DNA from: Lethocerus indicus
Lineage: Eukaryota; Arthropoda; Insecta; Hemiptera; Belostomatidae
Assembly: GCA_019843655.1 (NCBI GenBank)
Contig: JACDQD010000003.1
Location: 1,177,346-1,241,345 of the forward strand
DNA: 64,000 bases
Direction of reading: 5' to 3'
How positions within the stretch are numbered: position 1 is the first letter of the stretch; each line of letters begins with the position of its first letter. The translations under genes were made by a program, and so were the position numbers. Below the pieces are notes generated by a model. That model saw only the letters and a program-made list of their open reading frames with translations, searched no databases and was not told the DNA's origin. Of the stretch, positions 1 to 13,391 are shown in pieces.

Positions 1-2940
1 GTGGGGCAATATGCTCACATTAATACACTTGCCCAAAATGGGTGCGATCGATATGAAAATTTTCGAAAATTTTCGAAGGCCCAACCTAAATTTGGGTGCA
101 ATTCTAGACGAAAAACCGCCCAACCCCTCCTTTTAGGGGCAAGTGTAGCTCACATTAATACACTTGTTGCAATTGGGGCCGATACACTTGTGGGTGCAAA
201 ATTTTCTGAAAAACCTAAATTTTCGATTTCCGACCCCTCCTTTTAGGGGCAAGTTAGCTCACATTAATACACTTGTGGGTGCAAATGGGGCCGAAATTTT
301 TGATTTTCAAAAACCTAAATTTTCGACCTGATTTTAGGCCCAAAATGGGGCAAGTGTAACTAAGTACACTTGTGGGTGGAACTCACTGGGCCCGATTAGT
401 ACACTTTTCGTGGTTTTACTAGGCACAAAAATGTTTTTAGACCCCAAAATGGTGGAATTGGCCCATGGGTTTTAGGACGAAAATTTGGTTTTAGACGATA
501 ATAGGCACAAAAATTGTGGTTTTAGAACCAAAAATGAAGGCCCAAAAATTTTCATGGCCCAAAATTGGCCCCAAAATGATTTTCGTCGGGGGGCCCAAAA
601 TTTTAGACGGAAAATAGGCACAAAATGCGGTTTTAGACAGGCCCCAAAAGAGTTTTTTTAGACGCAAAATTGGCCCCAAAATGCGGTTTTTAGGACGTTT
701 TTTTGAAGACGTAGGGCACAAAATGTGGTTTTAGAACCAAAATGTGATTTTTAGGCCCAAAAAGTAGGCGGAAAATGTTTTCTAAAATTGCAAAATTGCC
801 CCAAAAAATTTGGGTTTTCGGTGATTAGGCTAAATTTGGGTTTTCAGGCCCAAAAATGGGGTTTTCAGCCCGAAAATGGGGTTTTCAGACGCAAAATTGG
901 CAGTTTTAAACTTAAAATTGTTTTTAGAACAAAAATGCGATTTTGAGTCGTAAAATGGGACAAAAAATTTTGGAAACGCAAAATTGGCCCCAAAATGGGT
1001 TTAGGCCCAAATGTGTGATGCGGTTTCAGGCCCAAAAATGCAAATTTGTTTTTAGGCCCAAAAATTGGCCCCAAAATTTCGGGGCCTGAAAATTGGCCCC
1101 AGTTTTTAAACGGAATTTCCTGTAAATAAAGTTTTTAGGGGCCTGACGCAAAATTTTTAACAAAATTGTTTTAGGCCCAAAATAGGGTTTTCAGGTTTTC
1201 AAAATTGGCCCTAAAATGCGTTTTTAGGCCCAAAATGCTGGTTTTCAGAAAATGCTGTTTTAGACGAAATTGGCCAAAAATGCGGTTTTAGAACCAAAAT
1301 GGGATTTGTAAGCCCATAAATAGGGTTATTAGACGCAAAATGGGACCAAAAATGGACGAAGAACCTAAATTTTCGATTTTCAACCCCCCGATTCAGGGGC
1401 AAGTGTAACTCACTTTGGTACACTTGTGGGTGGAATATGGGACCGATCTGCGAAAATTTTCGAAAAACCTAAATTTTCGATTTTGACCCCGATCTTAGAT
1501 CTAAAATTCGCTTTTTTGGGCCGTTTTTACACCTAAAAACCCCATTTGTCGTAAAAACAGCATTTGTAGGCCCATTTTGCCCCTAAAAATCCCATTTTAG
1601 ATCCGATTTTGTGCCTAAGTATTGCATTTTTGGGTCCATTTTGCGTCTAAAAACCCCATTTTTGGGCCTACAAATAGAATTTTTGGGTCAATTTTTGCCT
1701 AGAAACCCCTTTTTTTTGGCCGATTTTGCGCAAAGAAACCATATTTCTGGGCTCAAAAACCGTATTTTAGACATGATTTTACGCCTAAAAACGGCATTTT
1801 TGGGCCGATTTTGCGCTTAAGTATGGCATATTTGTCCTAATTTTCTTCTTAAAAACACCATTTTTGGGCCGTTTATGCGGCTAAAAACCCCCTTTTTGTG
1901 ACAAAAAAGAGCATTTTTTGGCCACTTTTGCGCCTAAATATCCCATTTGTGGGGCGATTTTGCGCCAAAAAACCGCATATTAGAGCCTATTTTGTGCTTA
2001 AGTATGGCATTTTTGTCCTGATTTTCTTTTTAAAAACACCATTTTTGGGCCGTTTATGCGGCTAAAAACCCCCTTTTTTGGGACAAAAAACAGCATTTTT
2101 TGGTCAATTTTGCGCCTAAATACCCCATTTGTGGGTCGATTTTGCGCCAAAAAAACAGATTTTTTAGCCTAAAAACCGCATTTTTGTACCGATTTCTTGC
2201 CTAAAAACAGAATTTTGTTCTTACAAACAGTATTGTTTGGCCTGAAATATGCGCTTTTCAGGCCCAAAATAGGCCAAAAATGAGAGTTTTCATGCCCAAT
2301 AATTTTTATATGTACAAAATCAGCCCAAAAATGGGGATTTTAGGCTCAATTATGCGGTTTTTAGGCCCGTAAATGTGGTTTTCAGGCGCAAAATCGCTCA
2401 AAACTGCGGTTTTTAGGCCCAAAAATGCGGTTTTTAGACCCGTAAATGTGGTTTTCAGGCGCAAAATCGCTCAAAACTGCGGTTTTTATGCCCAAAAATG
2501 CGGTTTTTAGGCCCAAAAATGCGGTTTTTAGGCCCAAAAATGCGGTTTTTAGGCCCGTAAATGTGGTTTTCAGGCGCAAAATCGCTAAAAACTGCGGTTT
2601 TTAGGCCCAAAAATGCGGTTTTTAGGCCCAAAAATGCGGTTTTTAGGTCCAAAAATGCGGTTTTTAGGCCCGTAAATGTGGTTTTCAGGCGCAAAATCGC
2701 TCAAAACTGCGGTTTTTAGGTCCAAAAATGCGGTTTTTAGGCCCGTAAATGTGATTTTCAGGCGCAAAAGCGCTCAAAACTGCGGTTTTTAGGACCAAAA
2801 ATGCGGTTTTTAGGCCCAAAAATGCAGTTTTTAGGTCCAAAAATTATGTTTTTGGCCTCATTTCATGCCTAAAAACCGCCTTTTTGGCCCATTTTCCCCT
2901 TCCGGAAACGCTTTTTCAGACCATATTTTCGCGTCCGGTG
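1..2940. repeat. Degenerate GGCCCAAAAATGCGG minisatellite block (aminopeptidase intron)
   Basis: The first 3 kb hold no exon I can support. Bases 1-450 and about 1,390-1,500 carry units with CACATTAATACACTTG and GGGGCAAGTGT. The rest is an imperfect short-period repeat built from GGCCCAAAAATGCGG plus TTTTTAGG, or its complement CCTAAAAACCGC plus ATTTTTGGGCC. The dominant orientation changes near 1,480, near 2,230 and near 2,860. The stretch 2,380-2,850 is the most regular, with near-identical 24-base units mixed with a variant ending in CGCAAAATCGCTC. Short open frames rich in FGPKNRIF or LKTAFLGLK are products of the repeat, not genes. It precedes aminopeptidase exons and is probably intronic. 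Confidence 0.85.
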
Positions 2941-3031
2941 AAAACGAATGGGGGGAAAACTCGAAAAAAAAAAAAGGAAACACTAAACGGAAAAATGGAC
3001 ATGAGATAAAATGATATTTTTTTTGCCTCAG

Positions 3032-6000
3032 ACGCCGTTCAAATTGGACGAAACGTCAGGTCGGGACAATAAGAGCTGGTGGATACCGCTGAGCTACACA
3101 ACAAGCCGTGAGATGAATTTCGATGTTACAGCCCCTAAAATGTGGTTTCCGCCGCAGAACATCCACCGTTTCCACATCCCTCTAGCCGCCGACGAATGGA
3201 TACTCTTCAACGTGCAGTCGACGGGTACGTTGGTACAACGGCGGTACACATTCTAACGACACTATTACTGTTGAAATCAGCTACAGTTTGTTGTTGTTGT
3301 TGTTGTTGTTGTAGGTTTCTACAGGACGAACTACGACCAACAGAATTGGGCGAACATTGTCGGACAATTGGATAGTGATCACACCAAAATACATCCCCTG
3401 TCAAGGCAAGGACCCTAAACAATATATTTTCAGTCTGAACTCGTCAAGGGGTTGGAATACGGTTCGGTCATTCGCCGGTCTTCAGTAGCACTGCACTCTC
3501 TGCCACTTGTACTGTTATTGCACTTGCGGTGAGAGGACGTCCCCCGGGAAAAACATCCAGAGTGCCGCATTTTTGGGCCTAAAAACAGCATTTTTGGCCC
3601 TAAAAATCCCAATTTCTGGAACCGATTTTCGCCTAAAAACCGAATATTTGGCCCTAAAAATCCCATTTCTGGAACCGATTTTCGCCTAAAAACCGAATAT
3701 TTGGCCCTAGAAATCCCATTTAGTGGAACCGATTTTCGCCTAAAAACCACATTTTTGCGATTCGAATTTAAAATGGGGTTTTTTGGCGCAAAATCGGCCC
3801 AAAAATGCGATCTCTATGCGCAAAATCGGCAAGAAAATGGGGTTTTCAGGGGCAAAATCTGTCCAAACATTCTGTTTTTAGATTAAAAATCGGCCCAAAA
3901 ATGGGATTTGTAGGTTCCGAAACGCCTTTTAGGTTCAAAACCGCATTTTTGAGCAAAAAACTGCAATTTTCGGGCCGATTTTGAGCCTAAAACCGAATGT
4001 TTGGCCGTAGATATCCCATTTCTGCACCGATTTTGCGCCTAAAACCCCATTTTTGGGTCGATTTTGCGCCTGAAAACCGCATTTTTGGGTCGTTTTTGCG
4101 CCTGAAAACCGCATTTTGGGCCAATTTTGTGCCTAAAACCCCATTTTTGGGACAAAACCGCATTTTTAGGGCCAATTTAGGTGTCAAAACCCTATTATTG
4201 GGCCTAAAACCGAATTTTTGGTCCTAGAAATCCCATTCCGGACCGATTTTGCGCCTAAAACCGCATTCTTGGTCGATTTTGCGGCTGAAACCGCATTTTG
4301 CGATTCGAATTTAGGTTTTCGAACGGCGCACACGGGATTTTTCCCCAGTAAAGGGAAAATTGCCAAAATCGGCTTTAAAATGCGGTTTTTGTCCAAAATG
4401 GGTTTTTGAGTAAAATTGGTCCAAAATGCGGTTTCTATGCAAAATCGGCAAGAAAATGGGGTTTTCAGGAGTAAAATCTGTGCAAACATTCTGTTTTAGA
4501 TTAAAATCGGCCCAAAATTGGATTTGTAGGTTCCGAAACGCCTTTTAGGTTCAAAACCGCATTTTTGGCAAAAACAATTTTCGGGCCGATTTTGAGCCTA
4601 AAACCGAATATTTGGCCGTAGATATCCCATTTCTGCACCGATTTTGCGCCTCAAACCGCATTTTTGGGTCGATTTTGCGCCTGAAAACCGCATTTTGGGT
4701 TTTTGCGCCTGAAACCGCATTTTAATTTTGTGCCTAAAACCCCATTTTTGGGACAAAACCGCATTTTAAGCCAATTTAGTGTCCAAAACCCTATTATTGG
4801 GCCTAAAACCGAATTTTTGTCCTAGAAATCCCATTTCGGACCGATTGCCTAAAAACCGTTCTTGTCGATTTTGCGGCTGAAACCGCATTTTTGCGATTCG
4901 AATTTAGGTTTTTCGAACGGCGCACACGGATTTTTCCCAGTAAAGGGAAAATTGCACAAAATCGGCTTTAAATGCGGTTTTTATGTCCAAAAATGGGTTT
5001 TTGAGTAAAATTGGTCCAAAATGCGGTTTCTATGCGCAAAATCGGCAAGAAAATGGGGTTTTCAGGAGTAAAATCTGTGCAAACATTCTGTTTTTAGATT
5101 AAAATCGGCCCAAAAATTGGATTTGTAGGTTCCAATATGTCTTTGTTGTATGTTGTTTGAGCTTAAAACTGCAATTTCAGGCCGATTTTGAGCCTGAAAC
5201 TGCAATTTTCGGCCCAAAACTGGGGATTTTAGGCACAAAATCGGCCCAAAATGCGGTTTTCGGTTTTTACGCCCAAAATGGGGTATTTAGGTACAATAAC
5301 GGCCCAACAATGCAATTTTCAGGTCCAAAATTCGTAAAATTCCTGTTATTTTTCCAATCGTGTCGGGATCATGACTCGTCTGATCGCCGTAAAGACCGGG
5401 AACAATTCCGAACCCAATTATTAATTTAAGTTCTGGAAAGTTTATAGCGGGACGCATCGACGACAATGCGGAGTGTCCCAAAATTAACGCTTAAGATTTG
5501 AATTCGCCACAATTCTCGCAGTAAAGTCGGAAAATCTGTTGAAAAAAGAAAACTATTCGATAGCCGATAGTTTGGGGCTTATTTATTGTCGAACAATATT
5601 TCGAGAATAATGAAATTTTGGCGGCCGCCGTTCGATTCAAATCTTGGGCCAATTTTTTGGGCCGCCCAATTGCGGCCCTTTCTATAGACGTCTTTGTTCG
5701 TCCAGGTGCGCCCTTTTGGACGACGCTTTGAATCTGGCCCGTGGCGGAGAGCTGAATTACGCGACGGCACTGAGGCTGGCCTGCTACCTGAGGCGGGAGA
5801 GGGCGTTCGCCCCATGGAAAACCGCCGCCAACGGATTCAGTTTCCTCGACGAGATACTCGTCCATTCGCCGCTCCACGCCTCCTTCAAGGTATATATACA
5901 TAGATATATATATAGGCCACAATGGTTTAATCGCTGAAGACTTAAAGCCGCAATTCAGTCTAGAATACCTGTTGTTTTGTGGTCCGCCAGACCGGTTTCG

Positions 6001-6084
6001 GCTGCTCGCCATCTTCAGTAGTCACTGTTGGTACTCTGGATGTTTGTCTTGGGGCATCCTCACTGCACTTGGCGGTTGTCTGTT

Positions 6085-6128
<44 letters not shown>

Positions 6129-9100
6129 ATATATATACAGAGTGGTCCAAAAATGTATATGTAGTTCGGGCAATCGCGCCCCATACAACCCATGGCGCCA
6201 TCGTGAGCCCATTTGGGCCTAAAACAGCATTTTTCGCCTAAGAACTGCATTTTTGGGGCCGATTTGAGCCTAAACCGAATGTTTGGCCCCTCCCATATCT
6301 GACCGATTTTCGCCTAAAACCGCATTTTTAGGGCGATTTTGCGGTTGAAAACCGCATTTTGGGCCCTTTTTCGGCCTAAAAAACCGCATTTTAGGTCGAT
6401 TTTGCACTATAAACCGCATTTTTGGCGATTTTGCGGCTAGATTTTGCATTTTTGGGCGATTTTGCGGCTAAAAACCGCATTTTGGTGCGATTTTGCTGTG
6501 AAACCGCATTTTGTCCCTTTTCGGCCTAAAACCGCATTTTTAGCCTAATAACTGCAATTTTTGGGCCGATTTTGAGCCTAAAAACCGAATATTTGGCCCC
6601 TAAAATCCCATATCTGGACCGATTTTCGCCTGAAAACAGCATTTTTGGGTCGATTTTGCGGCTGAAAACCGCATTTTTGAGCTGAAAATAAAAAATTTAT
6701 GTTTTTCTAAACTCTAAGAACCCAATTTTTGGGCCTAAAAACCCCATTTTCGGGCCTGAAAACCGAATAGTTGGGCCGATTTCACGTCTGAGAACCACTT
6801 TTTCGGGCTATTTCCGCGACGAAAAACCATATTTTCGGTCGGTGAATGCGAAAAAAGGGAAGCGAAAAAAAAGCGATAGAAAACAATATTTGAAGACAAT
6901 TCGGAGGAACCGATAAAAAATTCGAAATGGGCCCGGAATTGAAATAATTTTTTTTATTGCGTACATAATTTCGCAACGTGTTTAAGGTATTTAAAAGAAA
7001 AATTAAATCGGACTTGAAAATTCAAATTACCCCAATTAGCCGGCTTCGAGAAACAGGTTTTTGCAACGAATCATTACAGCGAAGGTCGTAAAAATTGCCA
7101 ATAATATTGTCTCGTATTGCGCTGGGCGTTGGGCAATTGTGAAACGGAGAAAAGGAAATTTAGCAAAACACTTCGTTATTTTAGGGCTTAGTACCGCATT
7201 TTTACCTAGAAACGCAAAATACGCCCAATAACTGGTTGGAGGGGTTGGAATACCCTCGCGGATTTGTTGTCTTTCTGTCGGTTCGGTCGTTCGCCAGACC
7301 GGTTTTTCGGCCGCTCGCCAACCTCAGTAGTCACTGTCGGCACTCTGGATACACGAGTGACAACACAGTGACAGTAGAGGAAAAACATCCAGAGTGCCGA
7401 CAGTGACTACTGAAGACGGGGCGAGCGGCCGAAACCGGTCTCTGGCGAAAGGCCGAACCGCGGCGGGGAGAGGAGGCGGAAACACCACGAAACCAACACG
7501 GTACGCCCGATAACGTTAGTTTTGTTTCAATTGATATCATAAATACTAGTTTTACGGCGGTGTTTCTGTCTCTTCTCCTCGCCGCGGTTCGGTCTTTCGG
7601 CCGCTCGCCCCGTCTTCAGTAGTCACTGTCGGCACTTTGGATGTTTATTCTGGGTGCAGGGGCATCCTCTCGCTGGCCACCGTCACCGTCACCGTCACTG
7701 TGTCCTCACTCGTGTATCCGGCAGTGACTACTGAAGACAACGGGGCGAGCGGCCGAAAAACCGTTCTGGCGAAAAAAAACCTGCGTCAACCAGATACTGT
7801 AATCACTTCCAGTCTGAAGGGTAAAAATCGAGGAAGAATTCAGTTTAAACGGGGGAAAGCTGTGACTATAATTGACTTTCTATCGAAAGGAGATTTAAAA
7901 GAGAAAAAAAAGCAGAAAACATTCAGTTCAAGTCCGTGTTCAGGTTGGGTTTTTATCCTCGAGGCTTATGCTTATACAATCAATAAACCGGTTAAACTTG
8001 GACTTGACGGCTTTCTAATGAACGACGGGGGGGGGACTTTACGCTTAGCTGAAATAATTTGAAAGAAAAACGGCGAAATGGCCCCCAAGGATTTGAAAAG
8101 AATGTCCTAAAGGTTTTCGGTGAAAGTACAAGTAAGGAATTAACATCAATTTTACGTTTCATCTACTGAAAACCGGCACCGGTGCGTTTGAATCGGCCCC
8201 ATCCTCAAATTCCCACCACGAAGTAAAGGAGTTCTTCAGGAGTTGGGGAAGGCGAAGCGTCCCCTCAAGGTCCACAATACACAGTATATACCTCCGATAT
8301 ACCTGCATATCCTTCTACAGTCCTGCCGGCGACCGCGCGTCTTCCAAACCGAAATCCCTCAACTACCGACCGTCGAAATCGTCAGGAGCGCCTTCCAGGA
8401 GTCCTGCTGGTGCAAAGACGGAGGTTGAAGGTGGGACATCTTCTGAAAAGGACATCCAAAACTTGACAATAGTCGACGAGTCTCGAAAGTCCTTCGCACC
8501 GTCCTCAATGCTCCCCCCTCCCAACAAGGATATGTTTTTGGGCCGATTTTGAGCCTAAAAGCGTTTTTTGGGACCCGTCTCGCGCCTGAAAACAGCATTT
8601 TCGAGCTGAAAATTCAAAAATTTTCCAGTTTTTCGAAAATTTTCCCTAATCGGTCCCATATTCCAAACAAGTGTGCCAAAGTGAGTAACGCTTGCCACTG
8701 AAACGTCGGGTTGAAAATGAAAATTTTTTCTAAAATTTGTTTCTAAAACCGCCTTTATGGGGCCGTTTCGCGTATAAAACCGTCCATTTTCGCGTCCAAA
8801 ACCGCTTTGTTGGGCCCATTTCACGTCTGAAAACCGAATTTTTGCGCCAAATTTGTTTCTAAAAACCGTCCTTTTTGGCAATTTTCGAGTCTTAAACCGC
8901 TTTCTTGGGCCCATTTCACGTCTGAAAACCGAATTTTTGCGCCAAATTTGATTCTAAAAACCGTCCTTTTTGGCAATTTTCGCGTCTAAAACCGCTTTCT
9001 TGGGCCCATTTCACGTCTGAAAACCGAATTTTTGCGCCAAATTTGATTCTAAAAACCGTCCTTTTTGGCAATTTTCGCGTCTAAAACCGATTCTTGGGTC

Positions 9101-12100
9101 CATTTCACGTCTGAAAACCGCCTTTGGACAATTTCGCGCCTAAAACCACCTTTCCGATATACCTGCATAAATTTCTACAGTCCTGCTGATGACCACGTGT
9201 CACCTTCCAAACCGAAATTCCTCAACTACCTACCATCGAAATCTTCAGGAGCGCCTTCCAGGAGTCCTGCTGGTGCAAACGACGGAAGGTGGGACAACTT
9301 GAAAAGGACATCAAAACTGACAATAGTCGATGAGTCAAAAGTCCTTCGTACCCCCATAGGGAAGGTTTCCGACCGACCACAATCCGTAATGACCTGTCAA
9401 AAAATCCCGGTTCCTGAAATTCTATTCCCGCGTCCAAATCCACCCCTAGTTCAGTCCCTTTTCCCTCTTCAGACCCGGCCCTTTGAACGGCCGCCGTCCC
9501 AGAGACTTTTTCTGCAGGCGCCTACTGTGAATCCTGCGCCGGGTGAATCCCTTTCTTCTTGGAAAACACTACAGTACGGGGGGGGGGTTGGGCTAATTAC
9601 CGGTTCCAGGGTTACATGCTGGCGCTGCTGAAGAACGCCTACACCAGGATCGGTTTCGACGAGTCGCCGGCCGATTCCCACCTGAAGAAGTTGTCCAGGG
9701 AGATAATAGTACGTTGGTCCTGCTCAATGGGACACGTGGACTGCATAGAACGATCCCTGCAGTACGTCAACAGTCTGGCCCAGAAATCCTACAGGTACCG
9801 AATAATGAAATTTAGCCGAGTTATTAAAATCTGGTCTCAACGGAGGACCAAAAAAAAAAATTTTTTTTTTTTCAGGATATCCGTGGACGTGAGGGAAACG
9901 GCCCTTTGCACCGGTGTCGCCGAAGGTACAGTCTCCTCCCAATACCAGTTAAAGGGCCGGCAACTAAATAATTGCGGAATTCACAGCGACAACAAGTAGA
10001 ATGTAGATTCGTCCTTTCTGCGATGTCCCAGTGTCCTTTATTCGGCGCCGAATCCTGAATTCCGCAATTACTCAGTTGCCGACCCGAAAATATATTCAGA
10101 CTGGGAATATATTTTCGGGGGAAAAAAAAATTTTTCGATTATCCTTCCATTTGTATAATAGGCGGCCCTAAGGAGTGGGACGTCGTGGCGTCGATGTACG
10201 ACGCCGCCGAACAGGAGGACAAGGCCGAATATCTGGCGGCCCTCGCCTGCACCAAGGACCCGCAGAATATATACAGGTGTGTAACCGGCAGAAACACGAT
10301 TTTTAATGTAAAAATCTAAAATTTTTTTTTTCAATTCTAATTTTTTTTTCCCCCCCAAACCAGGTTTTTAATCGATTCGGTGAACGAGGCCGGCGAAGCG
10401 GAATGGAACGCCAGGTTCTCGGCAATGGCCCGAAGGAAGGAAAATTCCCAGGCGCTACTCGATATTCTGATCGGGAATTTCGAGAGGATAACGAACAGGT
10501 GAAAATGTCTCGGAAAAAAAAATTGTAAAATCCTCTTGTCCCATATCTGGACCGATTTTCGCCTGAAAACCGCATTTTTTGTGCGATTTTGCGGTTGAAA
10601 ACCGAGTATTTCGCCCTAGAAATCCCATATCTGGACCGATTTTCGCCTAAAACCGCATTTTGATTTTGCGGCTAAAACCGCATTTTTGGGCCTTTTCGGC
10701 CTAAAACCGCATTTTCAGCCTGTTAACTGCAATTTTGGGCCGATTTTGAGCCTAAAACCAAATATTTGGCCCTAAAATCCCGTATCTGGACCGATTTTCG
10801 CCTAAAAACAGCATTTTGGGTCGATTTTGCACCTAAAACCGCATTTTTATTTTTGCTGAAAACCGCATTTTTGAGCTGAATATCAATAATTTAGGTTTTT
10901 CAAAACTTAAAACCCGATTTTGCGTAAAAACCGCATTTTTGGTGCGATTTTGCGGTTGAAAACCGCATTTTCGGGCCCTTTTTCGGCCTAAAAACCGCAT
11001 CTTTTAGCCTAATAACTGCAATTTTTGGGCCAATTTTGAGCCTAAAAACCGAATATTTCGCCCTAGAAATCCCATATCTGAACCGATTTTCGCCTGAAAA
11101 CCGCATTTTTGGGGCGATTTTGCGGCTAAAAACCGCATTTTTGGGCGATTTTGCGGCTGAAAACCGCATTTTTGGTGCGATTTTGCGGCTGAAAACCGCA
11201 TTTTTGGGCCCTTTTTCGGCCTAAAAACCGCATTTTTTAGCCTAATAACTGCAATTTTTGGGCCAATTTTGAGCCTAAAAACCAAATATTTGGCCCCTAA
11301 AATCCCGTATCTGGACCGATTTTCGCCTAAAAACAGCATTTTTGGGTCGATTTTGCGCCTAAAAACCGCATTTTTGGGTCGATTTTGCGGCTGAAAACCG
11401 CCTTTTTTGAGCTGAAAATCAAAAATTTAGGTTTTTCTAAACTCTAAAAACACCATTTTTGAGAAAAAGTTTCTGTCTACCGAAGGAAAGACATTTATTA
11501 ACGTTGGATATACACACAGGTGACATATACATATATATCTACAGCGCACAACACATAACAATATTTAAAACTCAGAATTATAACGAGTATATATATATAT
11601 ATACAGGAATTTATAATAGAAAATTGTTTCCCTCATTAAATAAACTGGAACAGATATAATAATTAATAATTGCAATAAAAATACAGTACCGTTTACGGTG
11701 GCGCCCCCTAGTAGCGATTCGGGGCAACACTTTGAAATCAGTTTTAAAACTTAGAATTGACCGGTTAATTTTGAAATAAACTAAATTTTTATCACTGAAT
11801 ATTTAATAAATAATATATTTTTATCTACACAGCTTATTTAAATAAATTTAAACACATATAATAATTAATATTGCAATAAAAATACAGTACCGTTTACGGT
11901 GGCGCCCCCTAGTAGCGATTCGGGGCAACACTTTGAAATCAGTTTTAAAACTAATAATTGACCGGTTAATTTTGTAATAAACTAATTTTTTAACACTGAG
12001 TATTACAATAAAAATACAGTACTATAAACACTTTGAAAACAGTTTAAAACTAAGAATTGACCGGTTAATTTTGAAATATATTTTTATCTACACAGCTTAT

Positions 12101-13014
12101 TTAAATAAATTTAAACACATATAATAATGAGTATTACAATAAAAATACAGTACTATTTACGGTGGCGCCCCCTTGTAGCGATTCGGGGCAACACTTTGAA
12201 AACAGTTTTAAAACTAAGAATTGACCGGTTAATTTTGAAATAGACTAAATTTGTATCACTGAATATTTAATAAATAATATATTTTTATCTACACAGCTTA
12301 TTTGAAATAAATTGAAACAGATATAATAATGAGTATTACAGTGAAAATACTGGTACTGTTTACGGTGGCGCCCCCTGGAAGCGATTCGGGGCAACACACA
12401 ATTTAAAACCACTTAATTAAACCACTTTTAAATTATAATGAAATAAACCAATTTTAAATTATAAAAAGTAACAAGATTTCGTGTATATATTTTTATCTAC
12501 ACAGCTTATTTACGATTGGAATAATTTCGTATGAAAATTTAATTACTGAAAGTTTTCCCGTTTAATATTACAATTTGCAGTTATTAAATTTATAGTTTAA
12601 ATTCGAGTCCATCACTTACAATTTATTTTGTCGTTCCTTTGTACAGGTTCGGAGATGGAGCTTTCGTGGGACTGATCAACACGATCAGCCGATATCTGAC
12701 GACTCCGCGACAGGAAAATGCGGTAAATATTCCACCAATTCGGTTCGTTTTACTGTCGTGAAAAACAGAAACAAAAAAACAAACAGAACAATAAAAAACA
12801 CACATAAACATAAACACATAAAATAAGGACGAGAGGCTGGGATCCATCGGAATGGGAAATAGTGGAATGATTAATGTTTTTGCCAATTTAAATTTGTAAT
12901 TGGCCGCGAATATTTAACGACATATTTTTTTTTTTAATGGTCCCTTCATCGTTTATATTCTGGATAAATGCCACCAGGCTATTTTGTAATTAAAAATTTA
13001 TTTATATAATAGAT

Positions 13015-13074
<60 letters not shown>

Positions 13075-13148
13075 TGTAAATTGAGGAGTTCCTCAAGAGA
13101 GAGGAATCGAAAATTCGCCGGAAAGTGGTATTTTGTCGATAATATCGG

Positions 13149-13209
<61 letters not shown>

Positions 13210-13333
13210 TTTAAAAACTATGTATAAAACCTTTTTACATACATATATTTTTGGCTTAATTCTCATGAAATAAATACTACCTATTTTATCATTTATTTTT
13301 GTTCTATAAAAGAAAATAATCACTGAAATATAA

Positions 13334-13391
<58 letters not shown>

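Noticed and set aside
2382..2767. Overlapping open frames reading [12 protein letters not shown] or [14 protein letters not shown]
   Set aside because: They are translations of the 24-bp minisatellite in several frames at once, with no start context, splice signal or conserved family.
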